A stretch of DNA of 64,000 bases from Mactromeris polynyma (lineage: Eukaryota > Mollusca > Bivalvia > Venerida > Mactridae): NCBI GenBank assembly GCA_032209605.1, contig JASFXZ010000012.1, positions 6,014,001 to 6,078,000 of the forward strand. Reading direction: 5' to 3'. Below the pieces are notes generated by a model, which was not told the DNA's origin, ran no database searches, and saw only the letters and a program-made list of their open reading frames with translations. Position 1 is the first letter of the stretch; every line of letters begins with the position of its first letter. The position numbers and the translations under genes are program-made. Below, piece after piece: positions 23,996 to 37,900 of the stretch.

Positions 23996-25800
23996 GACTT
24001 CTAACATTATCCCTCAACAACCAGATTTCAACCACTACCTAATTTCCACCGTTGCAGGATAAAAACTAGGGCCCAGACCAAAATACATGCTATGCTCACG
24101 ACATTTGTTTACCATGGATGCAGAATTGTCGAATGATGTAAGCTGATGGAAAATGGAGATTAGAATTGTTTTATGTAAAACACAAACATTTCCATTAAAA
24201 ATGTAAAAAATATTGTGTATTTAACTATATCCAAGTATTGCCTATAATAAAATTATTTTTACAATCCTGTGTTTTTAAAATGTGTATGCCAGTATGCCTA
24301 TTCCAGGGCCTAACACCCCATTTCACTCCCAACTAGAAGTATAGTATACTCCAAAAATATTGTAACACAAATTGTTCATGTCTTAATCCATAAATCCTCA
24401 ATAAGCACTTATTTGGATTTAATTAGTTATGTATCAAGGGACTGTGTTTCATATCTGTATGGGCCAGTGTGTCATCTAGGGGTGCCTCTTATGATTTTAT
24501 CAGAGCTTATGATGTTGTAAAATATAGTGAGTTATCAATCAGAAAAGTATCATTGATTTATAGTATCTCCAAAACAAGTTGCATTGATATGAAATAATGA
24601 AAATTGAACTGCATCCTGTAAATATGGTACTTTTGGCAATTAACATAGTCCAAAAAAAGCTCAATTGACTGTTACTTAGTTACATTAATGAGTTCATACA
24701 GTTAAACATTTTGAAAGTAGTGCGTAAACTTTTTCTGTGTGCTGCAGTCAAGGGGAGCTACTTTATAGTGGATGAAAACTGGTTGTGAAAATTCGGGTCA
24801 TCATTAGAGGAGGTCAGCAAATTCTGGCGAGTATAAATAACAAACTAAGACAACGACAGTTAGGTGCTTATTTTTGTTGAATCCATGTGGGATAAGGTTA
24901 CTTTACATCACCAATAGCAATAAAGATTTCTGTACAATGAGTAATGGAATATGCGATGGAAAAATCATATTAGGTGGTCGAAATCTGCTAGTGCCGGGAT
25001 AATTACTGAACTGATTTTCAGATTACATTATGAATTAGTAAATCATAATTATTGATGACGATAACAAAAACATTTAATTCATCAATACAAAATTTTTGCG
25101 AAGCGACCATATTCACTTATATAAGTAAATTATGTACACATACTAATTACCAGGTAAATGTTGGGTTAAATGTGGCAGTCTCTGAGAATTTTGGCCCAAA
25201 TTCTTTTCTGAGAAAAACTCAATAAAGATGACGTCATGTTTCCACATTGTGACGTCATGTTCTCACGTTGAAACATTTCAGTAAAAGATTTATGCTTCAG
25301 TTGGGAGCAGAAGCAAAACAATTATAGGTAAACGTTAATAATGCAATAATGATTGTTTTTAGTGACCTACAAATATCCCTGCATGCAGAAATGTTAATAA
25401 GTCAATTTCACGATAGAGATACATGGTTTCAAGGCACATGACAAGTTGGTTAAGTTTTCTACTTTCTTGGAAGTTTTAATGGCTATAGAACTTTCTAAGA
25501 CGCCTTCAAACTTTCAATGATGGTTTGAGTTATGTGGAAAATATATGATAATCTCAGCAAATATGCCAAATTTCTGACTAATTGTTTTGGCAAGTTGGGT
25601 ATGTTTAAATCAATTTGTCTGCTCTATGAGATCTAATTAACTTTGACATGAGCAATGATAATGACCAATTGCATAACAGCAGTTAATTCATCTGCAAATT
25701 TAAGTTTTGTAGATTCTACTCTCCTTAAGCATTGGGCGCTTATTTCAGTACCTTCGTAAACGCCCTCTTCTTTATAACTGTACTGATATTTTCTATTTAC
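23996..25800. other. no recognisable gene
   Basis: AT-rich sequence without convincing open frames; contains the paired CRE palindromes listed separately. Confidence 0.4.
25229..25257. promoter_or_regulatory. pair of CRE-like palindromes
   Basis: Two perfect TGACGTCA octamers lie at 25229-25236 and 25250-25257, 21 bases apart start to start, about two DNA helical turns. TGACGTCA is the consensus site for CREB/ATF-type bZIP factors. They are about 3.5 kb before the first visible IDE exon. Whether they act on it is unknown, since the IDE promoter is not located. Confidence 0.3.
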
Positions 25801-25804
25801 TCAG

Positions 25805-26449
25805 TTCTGTCAAAATACATGACTGCCAGGGGGCAGGCCTTGTTCGCTATTATGAATATAGTGGAAACTATAAATGACATTTCCTCCTAAACCACTACAT
25901 GCATTTTGACAAAATTTCATAGAAATGATCCTTGGGGTCCTCTTTCAAAGTTATATAAATAGTTCCAGTATTTGCATAAGAAGCGTAGGTCACAGGAGCT
26001 AAAAAAAGATTTAAAAGTGAAAACTTTGAAAATCTTCTTGTCCGAAGGCTTAGAGGTTTTGTATTTTGTGTGTATCACTGTCTAGTGGTCCTTTTACAAG
26101 ATTGCATAAATTATTAAGTTCCATCAAAAACATGCTCGCTAGCGGCTGGGGCCTTTTTAAAGCTAAAACTTAGAAAATCTTCTTGTCCAAAACCGTAAGG
26201 TGTAAAGTTTAGATATTTGGTTTGTGGTCCTCTTCCTTGATTGTATAAATGATCAGTTCTGTCAAAAAACATGACCACCACAGGGCGTTGCCTATTATGT
26301 ATATAGTTGAAACTGTTAACGACATCTCCTAAACTGCTGAATGTATTTTCAATGAACCTATACCAATTTACTGGCAAATTAGTCTAATTCAGCCAGAATG
26401 GCAGTGTACTCAAGTGAGCAATATAGTGCCATCATGGCCCTCTTGTTTT
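25805..26449. repeat. dispersed repeat 'A', 3' two-thirds
   Basis: Contains the family's recurring phrases: AAAATCTTCTTGTCC twice, CAAGATTG.ATAAAT, GTCAAAAAACATG, and the terminal block ATCATGGCCCTCTTGTTTTG. The fullest copy in the window is at 59132-60117. There is no long open frame; the short one at 26114-26377 minus recurs only because the repeat does. Confidence 0.6.
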
Positions 26450-26684
26450 GTTTATTCTGTAATCATTCGTTAGTACTGTGATACGAGGGAACTCCATCCT
26501 AAATATGCAAACAAAGACTACACCAATGTGTGCTGAGTAAAATGTGTTCTCTCTTCAATAAAATATCATGATGATACATTTAATAGAATATAAACGGAAC
26601 ATAAGTGACTAACGTTTTGTCAATATGGGCAAATTATGTTCGATGTCTGTAAATGTGCTATAAGTTTAAAACAATGTTTACGGC

Positions 26685-26780
26685 TGTTGGTGCTGCGATG
26701 TGTTGGTGCTGCGATGTGTTGGTGCTGCGATGTGTTGGTGCTGCGATGTGTTGGTGCTGCGATGTGTTGTTGCTGCAATG
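26685..26780. repeat. 16-bp minisatellite, 6 copies
   Basis: Unit TGTTGGTGCTGCGATG repeated six times without gaps; the last copy has two changes. The short open frames over it (26636-26998) are products of the repeat. Confidence 0.85.
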
Positions 26781-26784
26781 TCCA

Positions 26785-27890
26785 TGTACTTTATATGCTT
26801 CATACCATTTCTTACCTTCCGGATGTTCCTGAAAAGGTCCCTCGAATATTTTTACGGCACAGCCGTACTAACATGGTTTTGCTTATTGCATATTCAGTGT
26901 TTTGTAAACCAATCAAATCTTATGTTAACCACCAAGGCAGTTTCGCGCCATTTCTCCTCAGTTTAAAAATACGTGTAACCTTGAAGAATATTGGTTAACA
27001 TTTTCTATGTGTATTTCAAGATTTATCCTGTAAGTAGTTATTCCTTGTGGTCTGCTGGGCCATTCCTTGTACCTCAGTTCCTTAATATGTGTACCGTTTG
27101 ACCTCCTTTAGTGCCTAATGTTTTGTGGATTGTTGTTTTTCCGGAGATCTGCGTGGGGAGGCATTGTCTTATGTATGTGGCTTTCCCTTTAGTTACGTAT
27201 TCTCTCTCTTTTGTTATTCATCATCACGGGGAATTGTCCGTTGTCGGAATTAAGAAGACTTTCTTTGGTTTATGTACCAGTCGCGAACTTTAATATTCTT
27301 TTAATCAGATAAATCGCTATGTAACAAGTTCATCTACATGGATGTGTGAGTTCACGACTTATGCAATAAGTAATGTTGAACTAGATCTTTATTGAAACAC
27401 ACTATACTGTGTCTTTGACTAATCACACTACGTAGTTATTTATTATGCCGTCTCATTCGGAACACCTCGGCATTGTTGGCTCTGTCGAATACCGCCGAGA
27501 AGTTGCGATTGATGCAGTCTCAAATGCAGTGATCTCCCCTTACAGGGCTTGGAAATATTGTATTATATAGGGTAATTGAATGACATTTAGGCATCTTTTA
27601 TGTTGTACACATGTACAACAAATTTTAACCTATAGATTGAAACAAATTTGCAAACTTCAAGTTGCGCCGACCATCTTTTTTAAAGATATTTCTTGTTTAA
27701 ATGTGTATGCCAGATACATGCAATTGTGGTTAATTATAACACAGGTAAATACCTGTTTATTTCAAACTCAGTAGTTATAAATGTAATCATACAGGCCAAT
27801 AAAAACTGTGATTCAGTGACTGTATCATTGGCTAAATCAGACAGGATAAAATGGCCAAGTATCAAACCATGCTGGGATATAATTCAGCGT
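26785..27890. other. no recognisable gene
   Basis: AT-rich with short frames only. The promoter and leader exon of IDE must lie somewhere before 28800, but I could not identify either here. Confidence 0.4.
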
Positions 27891-27894
27891 GTAG

Positions 27895-28385
27895 GTTGAC
27901 ACAGGTCTTGAAAAGTCCTTGAATATAATGCCTCTCCTTGAAAATACTTGAATTTGTAACAGCCAAAAACTCTTTGAAAAGTGCTTGAATTTTGAAAAAA
28001 AACAAATACATTTTTAATAAATTGCCGTTCAACTCTTCTGCTGCGAATAGAAAAAGGACAAAAAATAACAAACATACCAACAAAGATGAAAAAAATGCAA
28101 AAAAATGACAAGAGCTATTTTCGACAGCGCCTGTAACCACCAAGTAGGCAATATTATGGTAAATACAGTACGGTGCGGTAGTTGACAGTTTTATCCCCTC
28201 TTAGATTAATTCTCATGTTTTCTTATTTTATTTGTGCTGCAGTGATGGTCATCTCTGGGCGATGAACTTGAAAAATGCACTGGATCCCTTTTTCTCTTTA
28301 CCAAAAAATCTACATTTTTAATCCATGAAAATGGGGAAAAAGTAATTGAATTTTTTCTGGGAAGTTTTGTATGAACCATGTGTGA
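27895..28385. repeat. diffuse 'CTTGAAAAGTCCTTGAAT' repeat
   Basis: The phrases CTTGAAAAGTCCTTGAAT, CTTGAAAATACTTGAAT and TTGAAAAGTGCTTGAATTTT recur within 100 bases, and a related AATTGAATTTTTTCTGGGAA lies near 28345. This looks like the two halves of a dispersed low-complexity element. Overlapping minus-strand frames at 27862-28143 are T-rich and not convincing. Confidence 0.35.
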
Positions 28386-28407
28386 ATGTTATGGCAGTTG
28401 AATCAAA

Positions 28408-28495
28408 GCACCTTGTGTGAGGGTATGTGGCACCTTGTGTGAGGGTATGTGGCACCTTGTGTGAGGGTATGTGGCACCTTGTGTGAGGGTATGTA
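28408..28495. repeat. 22-bp minisatellite, 4 copies
   Basis: Unit GCACCTTGTGTGAGGGTATGTG repeated four times, ending about 300 bases before the first visible IDE exon. Confidence 0.85.
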
Positions 28496-28799
28496 GATTG
28501 ATGCTGACACAGTGTCAGTTTTCAAAGCTGAAGTTGTCTCTTTTGTTACTGTGATTCTGATTTTAATATAACCCCTTTTAGTTATGCAGGAGATTTGGTT
28601 TTGCTTGGTAAATGTTGTATTTCTGCTTTTGTTGCAGTTATCACTCTGGTGTGCTATGACAGACTAGACTTATCCATATTTTTAATTGTTTTAAAAAGAT
28701 AATGATTTTCTAATAGAGAATATGAGCTACATTGACTACATGTTGGCTTGCCAGAAAATACCAATGCATCTAACTCAATATTGTATTTATTTTTTTCAG

Positions 28800-28978
28800 A
28801 TTTGTTTCACCAATGGCATCTGCACACATCAAATGCTGCCTCAGCGATAATGAGATTGTTAAATCTGCTGGTGATGACAGGCAGTATCGTGCCCTTGAGT
28901 TGCAAAATGGCATGAGAATCATGCTCATCAGTGACTCCAATACTGACAAATCTTCTGCTGCTATGGATGTATATATTG
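28800..28978 (+). CDS. IDE: IDE exon a (residues 1-56)
   Basis: Starts after TTTTTTCAG. ATG at 28813; 13 bases before it are open in frame (FVSP), so translation could also come from an upstream exon. Contains [17 protein letters not shown] and [13 protein letters not shown], the first beta strands of the M16 domain. Donor GT at 28979. Confidence 0.9.
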
Positions 28979-31900
28979 GTACAAGTTTTCACCTACATTT
29001 GTGTATTCATCATGATGCTATGTATGATTTGCAAGCAAGTTATATCTTTCAACCTGTAAAGCCTAAGTCCCACCATCACAACTTTGGGTGGCGAATGGGT
29101 ACGAATGTAGAAATCGTGGACAATCCTCATAATTCTTACAGGGTTCTTGTTGGAGTCCTGGTGATTCGGGGCAGTTCTCCTCTATTCGCAGGAGGGCCAC
29201 AACATTTTTGAAATGTTCAAAACATTTGTGGTCAAGTCACGATTTAAGTGTGTTCGTACTGCATTCTTAGTCTGTGTGGGTTTGTACTGTTTCTTCTTAA
29301 TTCTTGTTGGAAGCGTACCGCGTTCTTACTGCTGTCTCACTGCATTCTAGTGGCATTCGTAGTTTCGTACCGATGCGTACAATATGCGTACGGCACGTGT
29401 AGGGAACTCTCTCTTGGGTTAGTGCATGGCGAACCACTACGGGTTTTTCATTCTTCCCTATTCAACGGCATTCGTGCACAAAGTAGTGTTTGTGAGTTGG
29501 TGATTTGTTGAGCAATTTGTGCAAAAGTTTTAGAAATTTATATATTTCATCTCAATAAAATCAGCTGTTCAATATAGGCTTTTGTCTTGTAACTTTCAAT
29601 GCTCTGAATAAATTCATTACGTAAGTTATTCATGCAACAACATAAGATGTATATTAGTCTTATTTTTAGAGAATGGGACTAGTAATTTATGTTTAAATAA
29701 AAATTTTAAAAGAAAATGTCATTAAAGATTGTTAAAACAAGACAATGTTTATTAACTTCACATTTCAGGTCATATGAAGGACCCGAAAGATCTCCCTGGT
29801 TTGGCTCACTTTTGTGAGCATATGCTGTTTCTTGGTACCAAAAAGGTTGGTTAGAAATATGTACACGTCTAAATTCATTGTTTTTCAAGACATTTGTAAG
29901 TTATGGATACATGTAAACATCTTAGTTCTCAAAGATATTAGAAATACTAATTATAATGAATTTTTTATGGAGAAGTAGACTAAATTTTATTTTAAGGTTT
30001 GATTGGAATTTGATAAATAGCTATGTGTGCTTGATAGTTTTCCTAAATTATTTTCATATTTACTCAATATGTTTTATTTCTGTATTGTTTCAGTATCCAG
30101 AAGAAAACGAGTATAATAAGGTATGTAATATATCTTAAGTAATTTAACGAGATCATGCCATGATTTCATGAAAGTACTTAAGAGCTTTTAGGATCGTTGG
30201 CTGTCTGTCGTCGTCCGTCTACATTTACTTTAAACAATGTCTCCTATAACACTGAATAGATTTTGTTCAAACAGGAATGAACATTGGATTGGCTGCCTAA
30301 ATCGTTCCAGTATGCTGCATATGTATTACACACTTGATCAGGGCTAGCGCTGGCTTTTTTTTTTCTTGAGCCAATTGGGAACCGGTAGGTTTCAGTAATT
30401 CGCGGGCAATCGACAAATAGGTAGTGGAGTTTGTGGTCTCAACCCCCCCCATTCTTTGTTATTTCACTGTAATCCTTTTTAGTGTTTCTTTGTAATTGCT
30501 TTAGTCTACAAATCATTTCTAATAGAGCTTGTAGGATGATTCACTGTAGCACTGTTATTTTATTTCTTGTTTATTTTATTCTTGTTGTTAAAGTTTAAAC
30601 AATACATCTCATTATCAAGTATTCATTAATCAAATTGAAAAAAGAAGACAATGTATACTCCCAAACACAAGTCACAGTCACGTGCAAGAAGCAATATATT
30701 TTTAAAACACTCAACTGTACATAAAAACTAGGCCACAAATGAAACATAAACTAAACTTACAGTGATGTAAATTATATATGAATAGTCATAGCACAGAGTA
30801 TGAGACATAAATCATTAGTTTATACAGGCAAAAATAATAGTTATCTGAATTTATCATAATAATTTTCATTCCTCGTAAAATTCGGAGCGGACGGCATTAC
30901 GGACCGTACGGTACGGATTTTATCGTATACTAGACACGAAAATGAAAGTGATTGCATGGTTATCACAGACATTGAGAACCGGTCTCAGCCGTTTTTAACC
31001 GCATTTATCATCAAAATTTAGTGGAATAAAACATTCGCCAACGGTAAATTTAGAAAGTCATACTTTTCGACGATTTGAGCCAATTTGATTTTTCTTGAGC
31101 CAATTTTTGTTTTCTTGAGCCAATGGCTCAATTGGCTAATGCCAGTGCGAGCCCTGCTTGATGAGACTGTGCCAGCGCGAGCCCTGCTTGATGAGACTGG
31201 GCCAGCGCGAGCCCTGCTTGATGAGACTGGGCCAGCGCGAGCCCTGCTTGATGAGACTGGGCCAGCGCGAGCCCTGCTTGATGAGACTGATAATCCTATC
31301 AGAATATTGGCTAATGCCAGTGCGAGCCCTGCTTGATGAGACTGGGCCAGCGTGAGCCCTGCTTGATGAGACTGATAATCCTATCAGAATATTGGCTAAT
31401 GCCAGCGCGAGCCCTGCTTGATGAGACTGATAATCCTATCAGAATATTGGCTAATGCCAGCGCGAGCCCTGCTTGATGAGACTGATAATTCTATCAGAAT
31501 ATTGGCTAATGCCAGCGCGAGCCCTGCTTGATGAGACTGATAATCCTATCAGAATATTGTCTTCTTACAATCATCATTGAATTTCAAGTGAAGGCAATTA
31601 ATTCTTATAATCACCAATCTTCAACTTTTGACCAGATATAATTTCTAATAAGCACTTGGCATTACATGGAATTCTTACTATACTTCTTTGTTCACCTAGT
31701 CACTCTAAGAATGTTGTTTTTGTATTTACAGTTTTTGAATCAACATGGTGGAAGCTCCAATGCATTTACATCCAATGAACACACAAACTATTTCTTTGAT
31801 GTTGCACCTGAACATCTAAGTGGTGCTTTAGATAGGTCTGTACTATTTCATTTTCTTGTATGAATGAATGATTTGGTGCACAACTATCGTAACTCAATGA

Positions 31901-34900
31901 AACATTCACTTGATTTCAATATTTCGGTTGTAAGTTCTTTTCAGGAATTCTTAACTGAAACATCAATCAACTGCAACCTAGTACGTAGTTGAATGAACAA
32001 TGTTCCTCTTTCTTTGAAAAGACATGTAGCTGAAATATTGAAATATTTTAATTGAATTATTTTATACATACTAATGATCCCCTAATTTGATTATATTGTA
32101 ACTCTGTTTGAATACAGGAATGGTCAGTAATTTTGCACTGATCCTTAAATACATAACTGGACAATACTTCCTATACTGTATCATTATTTTTGAATGGTCT
32201 CACTTTATGCCCCATATCACAACAGTGCGGTACAATGTCAATCAGATGGAAAATAAATAAGTTTAAGGTTTGATTATGATAACTACTACCTTGGGACATG
32301 AACTCATACCTAATTGAGCATTATACTGTATAAGTGGATAATATCACATGTCAACAAGTTCGTGGATTGCTGTTTCCAGAGTTTTCGCGTGTGGAGACAT
32401 ATTGTTTTTGTCTTCACCGTCTATCTGTCCGTCTGTCTACTTTTAGCTCGTTAGCGCTTCATCTCCCATACTGCTGGTTGGATACCAGGCAAACATCCTT
32501 GGATTGATCAGCATCAAGTGTAGTTGTGCATCCTCGTCGTTTAGTTCCGCTTGGATAATTTGTCACTGAGTTATGGCCCTTTGATGTATATACAGTGCAT
32601 GGTGAATTATCAACTTAACACTTTAAATGAAAACATAATCATGCACATATTGAAATTTGTAAACAATGGAAATTGTCTCATAAACTGGTACTACTGGTAA
32701 CTACAAAAGCATTTTTTATTCTTTAAATCCTGGCAAGTAACTGGGGAGACATGTTTTTGTGTCAAAACAACCTTCTAGTTTCATGTAAATCGAGTAGTGC
32801 GTTTATCAACGTAATCTACTGCTGTATGTATATAATGCTTTGGTATTTATGAAAACATTGATACAATGCACAAGTTTACCGAACCTTGCCATGGTGGTCC
32901 ATCTGTGTAACTAAAATATGTGTGAAAACTATTGACTGCTTTTTTTCTTCTATGATGTTAATATTACCCCATCATTGGAGATGGCCTATCAAAGCCATGA
33001 CGCTCTTTCAACAATCATGAGCTGTTTTACATTTGCTTTTCAAAACTGAGGGATATAAGATGTGTAATGCATGTTTTAAGAATGTGCTTGAAAGGAGCCG
33101 TATTTACTGTTAGTATCAAGTAGATGCTGTGTACATATGTACTTAGAGTTTTATACTTGATCAGTGATGGGTTACAAAGTTACTTGCAAATAGTGTTGGA
33201 CAATAAAACCTTATTGTCTTAAAATTATCAATTTCTTAACGTTTAATTAATTATCCAAAAGGTAAGGTAGGAATCCAGGTCATGCAGTGCTTTAACTTTG
33301 ACTCCATGGAGTACTGGACTCCCAAGTATCGCTACACAGTGTGGAGGTAAATATTTCCTTCAGTGGAAGTGGAAATTTACGATGTGAAAAAGATGCGAAT
33401 ATTGCGCATTCGCATATTCACAACCTTGCACCTTGCAAACTTTACCACTTATACAGTGTACACAGTGTGTATGTCTCTCTTCAGGTTAGCTCAGTCCTTG
33501 CAAACTTTACCACTTAAACAGTGTACACCTTGTGTATGTCTCTCTTCAGGTTTGCTCAGTCCTTGCAAATTTTACCACTTAAACAGTGTACACCTTGTGT
33601 ATGTCTCTCTTCAGGTTTGCTCAGTTCTTCCATGAACCATTGTTTACTGCGTCAGCCACTGGACGTGAAATCAATGCCGTCGACTCGGAGAATGATAAGA
33701 ATCTGCAGAATGATTCGTGGAGGTTCCATCAGCTTGAGAAATCTTTAGCTAACCCAGAACATGATTATAATAAGTTTGGAACAGGTCTGTATTCATTAAA
33801 ATTGGATTGAAATGAATTGTGGTTATTAATATCTGTTTCTGAGACTTTTAATATTTGTGATAAGGTCATCCTTAAAAAACCCACTCTTGAAATTGCTCCC
33901 TACTAGAACAATTATTGGAGGTGTTCAAGTGGGGAAATATTTTTTGACTGCATATTAATATTTGAAACTTGAATGATTATAAAAAGTGACTGAAAAAAAC
34001 GCTACCTATGTACACGTAAATTTTGCTGGGTATGGTAACTGTTACATAAAAAGAAAACTATTTAAGGGTGGCCTAATTATATAATAGTTGCTTTGAAATG
34101 TATAAGCCACGGGTATGGTTTACTTAAGTATGCATCACTTCATACTGTATTACTATTGTAGCTACATGTTATTGGCTCTTCTAGTGAAATACCTTTATCT
34201 CCATTGCCCGACTTTTATGTAACTGATAATAATAATAGAAATAGTGATAAATTCTTAATTTTCAGAAGGTAACATATAAATGTGTATACCTTATTTACAA
34301 TATGGCCTTCTATTAACAAGATATTCATTGAGTAACAACCAAAGAACATACACAATCACATACAAACAAGCATACACATACACAATCACATACAAACAAG
34401 CATACACATACACAATCACATACAAACAAGCATACACATACACAATCACATACAAACAAGCATACACATACACACACACACAAACAAGCATACACATACA
34501 CACACGCACAAAAAGTAAATTGTACAACAATCATTAATATCGGGATGTCTTACAATACTTAAATTTTCATTCACTCATGGACAGACACACAAATTTAAAT
34601 TAATAATAAAATATTATAAATTTTATATTCTATAACTTTAAAAGCAATGATTAAGTTGTATACAATAGCATTACATCTGTGTAGAGGTGTAGATCTGTGT
34701 ATACAATAGCATTACATCTGTGTAGAGGTGTAGATCTGTGTATACAATAACATTACATCTGTGTAGAGGTGTAGATCTGTGTATACAATAGCATTACATC
34801 TGTGTAGAGGTGTAGATCTGTGTATACAATAGCATTACATCTGTGTAGAGGTGTAGATCTGTGTATACAATAGCATTACATCTGTGTAGAGGTGTAGATC

Positions 34901-37900
34901 TGTGTATACAATAGCATTACATCTGTGTAGAGGTGTAGATCTGTGTATACAATAGCATTACATCTGTGTAGAGGTGTAGATCTGTGTATACAATAGCATT
35001 ACATCTGTGTAGAGGTGTAGATCTGTGTATACAATAGCATTACATCTGTGTAGAGGTGTAGATCTGTGTATACAATAGCATTACATCTGTGTAGAGGTGT
35101 AGATCTGTGTGACAGTGGTTTATTTCAGTCAAATTAAAACCGTAGTTTAAATTAAGATTGGCAAAATAACAGAATGAATAATTCAATTTCTGATATAACA
35201 TCCCTTTTATTGAATAACATTATGGCAACACCACTAGAAGTGATATTGTCACTTCTTCACTTGGAAGTGAGAGTTCTTATACCTGGCTTTATACCTGACC
35301 ACTTTGGGGTCGATCACCTCTGTGCCTAGGCAGGCGTATGATTGAATCATCCAGGCCTCCTAGTGAAACCTTTAAAACATATAACCTTTTTTGAAAATCC
35401 TTTAAAACCTTGTTTCTTTCTAAAAAAATCTATTAAAACCTGAACTTCACTCTCCAAAACCTATAGAAGTTTTCAACCAGATTGCTGGATCTTTTGAGAG
35501 AAATGAATATTACATTTACAGTCGACTCTCGTTAAGACAAATTTTTCGGACCGTAGAAAATAGTTTGTCTTAACGAAAATTCGACTTAAATGTCGGTAGG
35601 CCTTACTGTCAGTGTTTCGTAAAAAAGTTCGTAAAAATTGCTTAAATTGCACTTTATGTACTTCTCATTAAGAACGATGTGTTTAATAATCTATATGCGT
35701 GTGTATATGTTGCCTCTTTTAATTATAACATGATATGATGCAATCATATCAAATTATCTAGGCAATTCATTAAATATCAGTTTTATGGATGGGTTTGACA
35801 ATAATCGTAAATCAGAGCTTAGATGCCGAAAGATGTCATTTTGACAAACGGTCGTCGACGATAATGAGAAGCTTCGTTCACGTTGTATAGTTATGATCAA
35901 CACAATTATTATTCACAACTTTCTCTTTGAACTCCCAAATTGCGTTATCGAAGACAAAAAGATGTACATGATAACTTACTCAGCTTCTATGTAGTCTATA
36001 ATCATGAAGGAATAATCATTGGTTCGCCGATATCTTTATATTTTCGGGTGTAAATGTAATTAAAAGTCGAGTCATGCCGACAAAGTCTGGATAGTAATGC
36101 TTGTTTACCAAATAATGACATAAAACATCGACGCGTGTTGATACTGCTAACACACCATCTGTGTAGAATAAGCGTGATTTGATTGGCAAAGTTGACAGGC
36201 GATAGACTCGCCTACCGATAGTACCAGTTGTACACACAGGTTCATGTATCGAAATTTACGATGCTGCTTAAGGGGCGATCAACGTAATATGAAGGGATAA
36301 ATCGATCAAATTTTATCATCATCTTTCAGATAATATGCATTTTTAAGCAGGTAATTGCCGAATTCGCCATTTTTTATCGCCACTTCGATCGCAAATTCGC
36401 CAATGGCTCCGATCTGAGACATGAAAACAATTGTTGAAGAAGACATGTTTTAATTAATTGGTTTGGTCATAGTTTTGAACAATTAGACATGTTTGCATTA
36501 ATACTCTAACACTTTGCAAACATGATCACATCCTTTCATTGTGTAAATAATCGATAATTAAGTGTGCGAAAATACAGGTAAATCATCTCAGTGACGTGTG
36601 AAAACATTCGTCGCCAGTAGGATATGATCCGACTTCGTGTTAAACAATAGATTTAAGGTGCAAACTTGTTAAGCGGGACTTCGAAAAAACTTCGACGTAA
36701 CGAAAAACTTCGAGACAAAAATTCGTCTTAACCGACAAAAATTCATATAGACAAAGAAGGATAAAATCGGGACATTTGAAAAACTTCGAGGTAACGGAAA
36801 ATTCGTATTAAGCGAGTTTGTCCTAACGAGAGTCAACTGTATATTGTACTGTTCGCTGGTGCACAACCGGCTCGTCTCGGTGGCATATATCCATTAAACT
36901 AGCCTTTATTTCCTCTTTATTTTTACAGGAATCACCCTAAAAACCCTTATTTTTGCTAAATTTTACCTTTTAAAAAACTTGTTTTCATTAAGCTCTGCTA
37001 GAAGGCCTGCTTATCCTTCCAAGATTATACATACAATGTTTCTTACTTAACTTTTCTTATCAGTATATATTATAACTTATAATTTTATATTTCAAGGAAA
37101 CAAGTATACTTTGGAAAAAAGATCGAAAGAACTTGGATATGAAGTTCGAGATGAGTTACTGAAGTTCCATGACCAGTATTATTCTTCAAACATAATGGGA
37201 CTTACACTTCTTGGCAAAGGTAAAGTATTTTCTTGTTAAAGAATCCTTATTGCAGTCTATGAAGTAAATGTTCATTCGTACTGCTTTTATGGATTGACTT
37301 CTAGTTCTAGGGAGGCATTATGACTGAGACGTACAGACAGGTAGTTTGACAGGTGATCGGACGTTTAAACTTGTAAGTTTATTAGTATGAACCACAAACT
37401 TCAAAATCCCTGCATTTGGTGCTGGTACTGGTTAGCAATTCAGAAACAGTCATAGAGAGTGACTGATGTAAACTGTAAACTGGTTTCACAATCAGTTCAA
37501 AATAGTTAGTTTAAACTAGTTTCTTACTGGTTCATAAGACAGCTTCCTTTTGCAAACGTTTCAGTACGTCTCTATGAACTTTGTTGTTAGACTTAATGAT
37601 AATGTTGATATGTTTTGAGTTTGAGATCAGTCTTGACTCATCAGTTTTCTTACCAGGTTTTTTCTGTTTACAGAATCATTAGATGAGCTGGCAGAAATGG
37701 CTGTACCATTATTTGCTGGAGTAGAAAATAAAAATTTGACAATAATGGAATGGAGGGATCATCCTTATGGTCTACAAGAACTGCAGAAATTTTGTTATAT
37801 CAATCCTGTGAAGGACATAAGGAATCTGTCGATTAGCTGGTCTATACCTGATTTACATAATTACTATAAGACAAATGTCAGTATAATAACAATAAATAAA

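Noticed and set aside
26636..26998. Cys-rich 120-codon frame
   Set aside because: The Cys-rich part is translation of the 16-bp minisatellite; the remainder has no recognisable feature.
34280..34537. Open frames on both strands over a CA-rich block
   Set aside because: Products of a 30-bp minisatellite; low-complexity peptide.
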